Positions 55,675 to 64,000 of a DNA stretch of 64,000 bases are shown here, piece by piece. The DNA lies in assembly GCA_002099365.1 (NCBI GenBank), contig MSED01000003.1, positions 3,286,001-3,350,000 of the forward strand, written 5' to 3'. A program made the position numbers and the translations under genes. Below the pieces are notes generated by a model. The model saw only the letters and a list, made by a program, of their open reading frames with translations, ran no database searches and had not been told where the DNA came from. This stretch comes from Phialophora verrucosa (taxonomy: Eukaryota > Ascomycota > Eurotiomycetes > Chaetothyriales > Herpotrichiellaceae). Each line of letters begins with the position of its first letter. Position 1 is the stretch's first letter.

Positions 55675-57076
55675 CTATTGCTTCTCCTTCTGCGACTCCA
55701 AGGCCGTACCCACCTCGCGCAGAGCCGACGGGGAGTTGCACAAGATCCCGGCCGCTCCATGGCCATGTCCATCAACCAAGGGGCTCGTGGGTGCCGTAAC
55801 CATCCCGGGCGTGTCCGCAGTCTCATTCTCCCTTTCGGCATCCTCCTTAACAACCTTTTCTTTCTCCTTTTGAGCTTCTTTTTCACGGTAGGCCCCTGTA
55901 ATACTCCCGCTTAAGCTGTCATTCCTCCCGTGCCCACCGCTTGTACCTAGAAGGCCGCTTCTTACGCTGGCTGCATCCCCGCCGTATTTGCTCCCGATGT
56001 AACTGTTCCGTTCGCTTGCTAAGGCTGGAGCCGTCACACCCGACGCAGAGATCAGACTCGCTCTTTCCGCGTTCAAGTTTGACCTTGCGTAATGTCCTGT
56101 ATTGTCGCCACGGAGAGAGGCTGTGTCTCCTGCGCCGCTTGGATGAATGACCGTGCCTGAAAGGACCGACAGCGGCAGAGATTCCCGGCTGCCTCCGAAC
56201 ATGGAAGCCGGAGCGAGGGCTTTCATAGAGGCGTTGGTGTCGACGGAGTTCCGACGGCGTCGCTTTGATGACGATGCCAGGGTGAGAATTGACGCGTCAT
56301 CTGTGAGAACGTTATTGGCGGTTGCGGAGTGATACGTTGTGGGGTGGCCGTGAGGCGCAAGATGTGCGGGCACGGCAGTTGCGGGTTGGCCACCATACTG
56401 GGCCGGATTGCTTGCGGCAGTGGATGCATGCGTGAGGCCGGGAGCTTGGTGATTGTGTGCTGGTGCGGTGATGGATTGCACTGTTGTCAGGGTCGTGGCC
56501 ATAGATCGAATCGAGGGGGCCGGGGATGAAAACGTGCTGTCTCTTCCACCATCTGTCCTCGTCGTCGCCGTGGCTCCTGTTCCAACCCCGGAAGGAGCGG
56601 CGTCTGAGAGAGCGGTCTCTGCCTGCGTGGCTAGGGTGGGAGCCCTTGACTTGTTACCGCCCGTCTGGCTGTCGTGGGAGATGGAGATAGAGTGTTTACT
56701 GTGCGACTGTGATAACGAGCTGTGTCTCGACCTCTGTGAAGTCGTGACGGGCGTGGAGAAGGAGAGGTGGCCATTTGTGTGGTGACTATGGTTGTGAGGC
56801 TCGCTTACGCGCCCCGACAGAGGATATGGATTGTTTTTCGCGATATTGCCTTTCTTGGATTTGATGCTCATGGGGAGGGTAGCGTAGCGTCGTGGGGCAC
56901 TGCTTGCGGCATCACCGTTGGCGTCGGCGTGTACAGTCTTGAGGTTCGCGAGCCGGCGCATCCAGGTGGTGAATGGTCGACGACGGCCATGCCGGTCTGG
57001 TTGAGTTAGATCTTGCAGACACATCTGTGAGTCGGCACTCACCGTGAGGTCGCAAAGGTGCTTCGGTCGAAGCCAT
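55675..57076 (-). CDS. Conserved fungal low-complexity protein
   Basis: Exon 1 (57076-57043, MASTEAPLRPH) and exon 2 (56996-55675) join across a 46-nt intron (57042-56997; GTGAGT donor, branch CTAACTC, CCAG acceptor) to give 451 residues. A short conserved-looking start (RPFTTWMRRLANLK, then KNNPYPLSGRV) is followed by ~380 residues of Ser/Thr/His/Ala-rich disordered sequence. Near the end there is a Lys/Glu run (KEAQKEKEKVVKEDAEREN) and a conserved tail (DTPGMVTAPTSPLVDGHGHG ... ALREVGTALESQ). Such proteins occur across Pezizomycotina without a known role; some carry a misleading 'polycystin' label. No membrane segment or catalytic motif is present. The unspliced frame would also be open upstream, but the short start gives better N-terminal sequence. 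Confidence 0.75.
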
Positions 57077-57535
57077 AAACCAGAACAGCGACGGGCCTGA
57101 TAGGAGTGTCGGGTGCGGAACTTGGCCAGTGTTGTGGATGCGATTGGGATTGGCGTGTCTGTTTGGAGAAACCTGGCGGATGCGCAGAAAGCGGGATGTA
57201 CAAGTAAGAGAGAAGGGAGGTCAGGCACCCAGGATCACGTTGGCGCGCGAAGCTGTTGTACAGAGAGGCGCTCTATCTCCGGAAGCTGGTAAAGAAAGCG
57301 TGCTGAGTACAATGTATCTAAGGAAATAGTGGGATGGACATATGAGGAGAAAGGAGCTGTAATAGAGCATTGAAAACAATCAATTCTTGGTCCGAGTTTC
57401 GGTGGAGACGAAGCAACAATCGGCGGCGGTTTCAAAGGCACAGCCTCATTTGCACGTGCCTCCCCAATACGTACCCCGTATCATGCCACCCACACGCCTC
57501 AATGGCGTGCACTGTAAGATACTTGTCAAACACCT
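57077..57535. other. Intergenic, no gene seen
   Basis: About 460 bp between tandem minus-strand genes; promoter of the low-complexity protein and 3' end of the CCDC25 homologue. Confidence 0.6.
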
Positions 57536-58387
57536 CTACATGAAGTCGTCCTCGTAGAAGCCAGCATCTCTGTCTTGGTTGCTCACCATGTTCTCCTCTC
57601 TCATCATATCGTCATAGGCATGGTCTTTCTGCCACCTCAGCTCTTCGCGTCGCTGCCGCTCCTCCCGGTCCTTCGCCTTCAGCTTTTCTCGCTCCATTCT
57701 CTCAGCCTTGCGCTTTTCCCTCTGCTTCGCCTCCCTTTCCGCTCCAAGGTCAGGAAATTTCTCCTCGCGTGTCTTATTCAACCGGTTGACGGTGGCATTT
57801 TGTCGTACAGGAACGTGGACCTTCTTCACCATTTTAGGGTCGTGGAATGATACTTGGCCGGTTGCCATAGATGCATCCTTGCGCAGGTTCGACCACGGCG
57901 TGTAGATGACTGTTATGTTGTCCTTCTTGTTGCCTGCCATGCTGATGATCAGGACCGCTTGACACTTTGCAGGTTTCTGTAGACTCTACCTTCAATCGAG
58001 TTTGCCTTGGTTAGTTGAGCACAATCCTCGAGCAGCTCTTTGGGTATCGATGTCCACGATTCACCCGATTTCAGTCTTAGATACACGTGTGCGCTTGACA
58101 AATTGTCCACGTGAAACTGCTTATAGTTAGCGACAGACCTCAAAGATCCACAATTCACAGTACCCTGATGATGTGAGTGAGTTATCCAAGTATCAGAACC
58201 TGACGGCGGGGTTTGCCTTACCAGACATCTTCATCCCAGCCAAATTTGATTAGGTCTTCATCTGCATCTTCGGTCAGGGGAAGTGCGCTCCCGCATTGTC
58301 GTAACAGAGCTTACTCTCTTCCTTGTCTTTGCCCACGTAGAGGAAAGCAGGCGGATCGACCGCGGTCGACTGGAAATAGTACACCAT
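57536..58387 (-). CDS. CCDC25 homologue (DUF814/NFACT-R domain) with a single-nucleotide exon
   Basis: Exons 58387-58315, 58267-58222, 58164 (1 nt), 58116-57990 and 57933-57536 give 214 residues, close to the 208 of human CCDC25. The NFACT-R-like domain reads [66 protein letters not shown] and [14 protein letters not shown], then [10 protein letters not shown] and a charged coiled coil ending [15 protein letters not shown]. Human CCDC25 is a DNA sensor on the surface and belongs to a family linked to translation quality control; the fungal role is unknown. The conserved Trp of VWFHVD is encoded TG|G across three exons. The first intron ends in a GACCGAAG acceptor. Confidence 0.92.
58164..58164 (-). 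other. Putative one-nucleotide exon
   Basis: Exon 2 ends GTC TG at 58222; the intron GTAAGG...CATCAG (58165-58221, 57 nt) is followed by a single G, then the intron GTACTG...AAGCAG (58117-58163, 47 nt, branch GCTAAC) and exon TTT CAC GTG. Only TG+G+TTT restores the conserved Trp-Phe-His. The same G can be described as the last exon base before a donor reached after the first intron is removed. Confidence 0.72.
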
Positions 58388-61300
58388 TTGATTTTTCCAG
58401 AATCAAGCCTTGGAGGTGACGGCTACAACGCAGAATAGGCGCCGATATGCCTTAAAGAAGTGCCTGTAGTAAGCGCGAAGACCTACAGATCGTACTGGAT
58501 GACAGCGGTCCCTGGCATCGGTATTGTGTGCACACAGCTTTGTGAAGGCGATCAGCAAGTTGAAGTGCACGGAGTAGGTTCTAGATCAACTCGACCAAAC
58601 AGCGAATCGAGGATGACTGCACCCCCGTACTCCAGCTAGCAACCCAGTTCGGTGGAGTAGTTGTTCTTCCCGCTCTTGCTGCATTGTTTCTTCTAGTGCT
58701 CCGCTGTCCCAGGCATAGGAATAATTAGTGTACACTACTTCTATGGCAGAGGAAATTCAGTTGAGGGATGAGCACGATCGTGCAGGAAGCAACCGATATA
58801 GCTTGACGAGGACGGTTTGCTCCACCGAGAACAACGAATACCAGGATATCTCAAGCGGTCCTCCAGTCCTGGACACTTGATGCCACTTAGTCAATCATCT
58901 TTTGAAGGATCGCGCTGCAACTGGCTGATCTGGTAATGTAGCGGTTCTGCACGCGAGTTGGTAAGTGTTCCGAAATAGCGACCAACCTTTCGCATGGGGC
59001 ATATCCGAGTACCGTGAGCAGTCACTACAGTCAGAGTAGCCGCCGAGCCCATCGACAGTTGTGAACCCATGGCACGGGCCCAAGTGGCGAGCCTGAGGGC
59101 TCGAGACAGACGACCAAAGCCCTGGCGGTTGGATCCGGTAGCGACAAGATGAGAGAGTGACGGTGTAGAGGCCGACGACATGCCATTCTGGTCTCTGGAA
59201 TCTGGAGACTTAAATAATTAGTTGCAGAATGGGCCGGAGTATACGCCGGCCCTGTCATGGCGTATACTGCCCAACACAGGCGTCACTGAGAATCGTGGCT
59301 GCAGTGTACGTACTGTGTACTGTGTAGTATGTACTCCGAACGTAGGGTAAGTTTCGAGCTACTATAACAAAGTCTCGGCCACGAATTCCCGTTCCAGCTA
59401 GTGAAATATTGCCCTGGATTGTGCTGGGGCGCTGTGTACTCATGGCCTACTTATGTAGGTACTGTACGAGTACAGCGGGGATATGTAGCGTGATAATGGA
59501 CCCCTTCAAGGTCAAGGTTTTGAACCAGTGAGAGAAACCATGAATCTTGCCCCCAGTCTTGGAGACTGGGACTTTTCTACAACGTCGCCACCGAGGTACT
59601 CGGTACGTACGAGTACGTGCATCTTTCGCGCTCTTATGGGGAAGGTGGGAAGTCATTCGGAAGCTTTGCATCACAGTGTACAGCAGTGGGGTCCAAAGGT
59701 CGTGCTTAGATCTTTGCACACTCTCATAACCGGTTGTACCCGACTTGAGAAGCCATAGTTTCCGAAGGAACATCAATGTGCGTCGGAAAGAGGAACAAAT
59801 CCGTTATCGAGACGGTGGTCGGCATTCACGCTCCTAGCAAGGGATGCTGTTGAGCTTGGCTTTGGTAGTCCTAGCTTGGCGCCCTAATCGTTCAAAGGTT
59901 CCCTGCAGCTCAGACGCGAGCTACGTGAATCCAGCAAACTATTTTACCGCTCATTCTTCTTTCACTGTGGGGAATGTCTGCATGGGGCTTTAAACTAAAC
60001 TCTGATCTCTAAAGACAACGCGCGCGTTGCCATACGAGCACACTGACCTCATCCTTCGTCCGGGTCCCGAATTTCACAAAAACTCTAAAACTACCTGCAT
60101 GAACCTCGAGCCGAATAAGGGAAGGCTGGCCTTCACACTCCACGTTCGCATTGGAGTGGTTACACGGGGACACCTGGTTTCTGGATCATTTACGAGTCAG
60201 CATTCCACAAAGAAAACCTGTATCTGGCCTCAGTTCCACCCTGCAACTTCACTCATTAACTCGTACGAGTAGAGCCGCAATATGGGAGGCAACCCTCAAG
60301 CGAGTCGAACCACAAGTCCGTCTGGCTACACGCCCCTTTCCCTCCACATCTTAAACAGCTAAAAAGGTGAAGGCGAGCTGCAGTTCAACTGTTGATATCA
60401 GCACGTAAGTCATGCATTGCATTCAGCCTCCGATTTCCGATTCGACATCATTCAGTCGCTGCCTCCCTCGTCCAAGTTGCAGCCCGGGACGAGCAGCGTC
60501 TTGCCCTGGTCTTGCCTGAGTGTGGCACTGGGGATCGCTCAATCCGTCACATCCGGAAGAGCTACCGACAAGGCAGCTTCAGATTTCCGTCTTTACTCGA
60601 TACAACGCAATGAGCTGCTCCCCCTGTCCAGTTTCCTTTGCGTCGAACAATCTTTTCTGTAACCAAGAAAACTGTCCCAGGCTATTTTATAGCAGTGGGT
60701 GCTAAAACACCTACTGCGCGAAGGCCACTCCCGACGCCTTAGCGGCTGGATCCATTCCGTCTTCTGGGTTCATCCCGCCCTGTTCTACCACTCGTCCTTG
60801 ACACGTCTCACACCTTTTTTTCGTGGATGAAGTCTTCAGAGAGCTTGTTGATGCAATCTCGTCCATGCGATTGGTTGCAAGGATGTGGCCTGTATGAGTA
60901 CTGGTAGATCATCGTTCGGCGAGACGGGACAGTGAGATACCATCAAAATGACTGATCTGGAGCGAATTACGGTTTTCCAATTCCGTCCAGGGTGCACATT
61001 ATCTCGACCATTGGTCGTGCTCGGTTACTTAGCTGCCCTCCACTTGACGTGAACCGGGCAAGTCAAGGTTCTAACGGCGCGTGTATGCTTTGTGGAGGAT
61101 CCAAGAGGATTCAGCGGCTACCCTTGCAGCCTGCATCTGCATCCGTAATTCATCAGCTGAGCTCCAACGTGGCATGTTTCCAGGTTCATGATGCGCCGAG
61201 CGAGCAGGACATGAAGGCACGTTCCTCCGTCATATCATTGGGCAGTTCGCCTTGCTGCCCTCCTCAAACGCTCCGAAATAACGGTGAGCATGAGGATCGT

Positions 61301-63064
61301 CTTTGCATCCTCGCCTACCATGACCCGCGGAGGTGTCATGGCAGCGGCGCCTGCAGACAAGGGAACGTGGGGCGCCACCAATTGCGTCACTTTCATGCAC
61401 TGCTACAAAGGGTTGTTGACATCCAACTTTCTCAATCTTCTCCCACTTTGGGGCCCCCGGCTTCTCTACGTCGCGCAGCATCCACAGGGCGCTTGCTCGG
61501 CGTGCGTCCTAGGTACTCGATTTGTTGATCAGAGCAGGCGGGCCGCTCCAGCCATGGTGCCACGACCACTCCGATACAGCTTCGTGTAACTTGCCCGGGT
61601 TGACCTGGTGTCAAAGAGTGTCCACGCACCCCGTAACCGACGGGCAGTACGAGTATGACGGTAACGTCGATTTCTATAGGTGAAGTTGTCATATGACGTG
61701 GCTCGGGTCATGACAGCTGAGCATCACACAGCACCGACTCCAGCAGCGTCCTCTATGCGAAAGTGGTGATGGAGCAGTCTGGGGCACCACCAGAAGGGGC
61801 TCGTTGCATTAGCCTCCCGTTATACCCGGTGGACAGAGCAACTGGGTGTGACGACAGTCGTTCAGGTTGCGCTGTGATTGTAGTCTAAATCATTTTCCAC
61901 ACAAATAGTCCGCGTCTACCACAGCCTACCACCAGCAAAGCTCAACAGGGTGCTTTCATGATGCCTCGTACTGGGTAGATAAACAAGGTTGGGGTTGTCA
62001 GCTGGTGGATCCGACGTGGGGCTGACCTGCTCAATCTCATCCTCGGCCTCGGTCATGCTACACCAGGAATTCGTATCACAAAACTCTCTGACAAAGTGTC
62101 CACCACGTCCAGCTTCGGGAAGTCAAACTTGTGCTTTTGTGCGGGTCGCTGCCGTATACAGGTCAATGGCAGCTTGAAATTATCCGGGCGTGCGCTCGAT
62201 TGGACGGGTCGGTCAGAAGCTGCACCGTGCGAGGTCAATCCCAGCTTTTCGCCTTGCCACTACCCTCCGACACGCCTGTGAACACTTCTGGGCACTGAGC
62301 TGCCTGCCCCAAGGTCGGTCTCAAGGGTGCGACTAACGGCTCCTCTCGCCTTGACTCTCCCTGGCGGCTGGCTTCCGCCGCTCCGCCACAAATACACTCC
62401 CCGAACTGCTCCGGTGACTTCGCCAGAAGTCTATTCTAAACTCAATCGCAACGCAGAATTATCATCAGGGTGAGCTCGCGGGCCGGCTTTTGGCCGCCTA
62501 TCACGGGTCATCGTCACAGAGACACCTCTGATGGAAGGATCTGCCTTGGCCAATGGCGTGGGTTGGGTCCATTCTCGGCCATATCTCATCTTAGATATAA
62601 CTTGCAGCACAGGGCAAGGTGGGTGCCATGTGAGGGAATACCAAGCCAATATGCACTTCGCTGTTTCTACAAATCTGGTCCAGTCGTAGCCTTTCAGGTC
62701 GTATGCGTCCAAGCACAGACTTGACCCAAGCAACGGCTGTTCATGCTTCGCTAGCTGATTAACAGGCTGCGGCTGGACTACACCAGTGGGGTGCTCCCTC
62801 GCTGTCTGTCACGGTGTTACCAAGGAGGCGTATACCCCTCAGCAGCGATCATCCTTTACCAATGCTCGTCCATGTCTGTGTTTTCAGCACGTTGCTCTAT
62901 GAGGCTCTGACTCAGCTTAGAAAAATCCGGCCATGGACTCGTTCGCAACCTGAAATGCCTTTGTAGCCGCTATCTTTGTTCCTCAGCAGGCGATCTGCAC
63001 CCACACAGCCTGGGGTACTGGCACACCAACCTCGTGGCTCCCGTTCACCAATCTCACCAAAACC
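58388..63064. other. Gene-poor region
   Basis: 4.7 kb with no supported gene. It has GTAC-rich motif clusters (for example 59300-59345, 59455-59475, 59596-59622). Frames at 58891-59181, 60992-61528, 61230-61481 and 61284-61589 were examined and not supported. No transposase, reverse transcriptase, terminal repeat or tRNA was seen. Confidence 0.55.
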
Positions 63065-63349
63065 ATGTCGCGCACGATCGAGATCACGGTTAGACAAGCT
63101 CTCCACATTGTGCAAAACAGCAGTACGGGACAGGTTGACGAACGTATCCTCCAGATTCTCGAAGACTTCCTTCGTCAAACCTGGGCGCGGATCCAGGCTC
63201 AGCCCGACACCTACGTTATGGATGTCCTCGAGTTCGGCGTGTTCAATCACTTCCGAGCACGGGCCGAGTTCCAGAACGAGACTGCCAGAAAGGCTATCTC
63301 AAGATACTGGGATAGCCAGCGTCCAAGCAATGGAGCGAATCCAACTTGA
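63065..63349 (+). CDS. Small helical fungal protein, unknown function
   Basis: A 94-codon single exon starting MSRTIEITVRQALHIVQNSS. The sequence is regular and amphipathic, with three or four predicted helices (DERILQILEDFLRQTWARIQ, TYVMDVLEFGVFNHFRAR, ETARKAISRYWDSQ). The composition, start context (ACCATGTC) and lack of low complexity suggest a real gene, and the pattern (xxVxDxLExxL...W..IQA.P..YVM...EF.VFN.F) resembles short hypothetical proteins common in Pezizomycotina. Function is unknown. It stands alone in a gene-poor stretch. Confidence 0.6.
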   Translation: MSRTIEITVRQALHIVQNSSTGQVDERILQILEDFLRQTWARIQAQPDTYVMDVLEFGVFNHFRARAEFQNETARKAISRYWDSQRPSNGANPT

Positions 63350-64000
63350 CGCCGTAGGAAGCACGGAACTACGGCAACAACCGAGCAGGGAAACACAAGC
63401 CGGGTATCTTTGATGACTCGTGCCTTTTCAATAATCTCTACTTTTCAGGAAGGCTGTCCCACAACAGGGTTCAAGAGAGGAGTCGCCAGTTTCACCCAAG
63501 TATCCATCCATTCTTCTTTGAGGGACCCGAACGACGTATAACAGCGGAACCGACTCAGCAAGCTTTAGGCGTGCTGGAAGGAAATTCGAAGCCAGGGAAC
63601 TAAAGCCTGAAGTGAACTCGCGGAGCAGAAACCCGTCGTTAGCCCGGTCTACCTGGCAGCCGAGGGAGTCAACGATTGGAGGCGAGGGCATCAGTTTTGC
63701 AGATGCCTCCACATGTTCAAGAACGGTCAGGCTACCTTGCAACCTCGCAAGTATTGTCATCTGGTCCGAGGGTGTGCTGGACAAGCCTCCGCTTCTTTCC
63801 TGTCCACGCAACCTCGACAACATTCGTTGACATTTATGTATTACTCTCCTATTTACACTTATCGCAGCACTCAAGTCAGCCTCTTAACGGGTCTCTCAGA
63901 TACAGTATCGTGTAGGCTCTGCCTCGTTCTCACCGACTGAAGGGTAGGCTAGTCTTTCTGCGGGACATGCCCAGGATCAACTGTTCTTGCGACGCAGTCC
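63350..64000. other. Intergenic to window end
   Basis: About 650 bp with no supported gene; a 148-codon minus-strand frame (63428-63874) has no family features. Confidence 0.5.

Noticed and set aside
58891..59181. 96-codon minus-strand frame
   Set aside because: Low-complexity start and no pattern of a folded domain; a second frame overlaps it; evidence too weak.
61230..61481. Minus-strand frame containing LRDVEKPGAPKWEKIEKV
   Set aside because: The first ~20 residues look protein-like, but the rest becomes Arg/Cys-rich and no splice restores a domain; at most a decayed fragment.

Overview
The window is nuclear DNA from a filamentous ascomycete (Pezizomycotina). The evidence is dense protein-coding genes with short introns (about 47-200 nt, GT...AG with CTAAC/CTGAC-type branch sites), a HET-domain gene, fungal-specific transcription factors, and fungal forms of PPE1, NPL4, DRS1, PDE2 and the CPS1/DIP2 family. 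A placement in Eurotiomycetes is only a weak inference. I rebuilt 22 protein genes by joining exons by hand; all joins keep frame. I found no rRNA, tRNA, transposon or CRISPR sequence. Two further loci are fragments.

Region 1 (0-17 kb) is rich in metabolic enzymes: a partial membrane protein, a short-chain dehydrogenase, an unknown protein with three Cys-Pro motifs, a quinone oxidoreductase ending in a peroxisomal SKL signal, a RidA deaminase with an optional mitochondrial leader, a fungal transcription factor, a zinc alcohol dehydrogenase, an SCP2-type thiolase and a mitochondrial carrier. Together they suggest lipid or aldehyde catabolism in peroxisome and mitochondrion, possibly with a local regulator, but shared regulation is unproven.

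Region 2 (17-25.5 kb) holds a HET-domain gene with minisatellites behind it, an Old Yellow Enzyme homologue, a DUF202 membrane protein and an RS-rich nuclear protein. Region 3 (26-40 kb) is housekeeping and signalling: a class I cyclic-nucleotide phosphodiesterase, NPL4, a membrane alpha/beta-hydrolase that seems to lack its nucleophile, the PP2A methylesterase PPE1 and the ribosome-biogenesis helicase DRS1.

Region 4 (42-58.4 kb) has APRT, a 2050-residue intronless CPS1/DIP2-like protein followed by hexamer and heptamer arrays, a decayed transcription factor/MFS transporter pair, a dienelactone hydrolase, a disordered fungal protein and a CCDC25 homologue. The CCDC25 gene can only be read correctly with a single-nucleotide exon between two back-to-back introns, which is the most striking observation here. 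Region 5 (58.4-64 kb) is almost gene-free apart from one 94-residue ORF.
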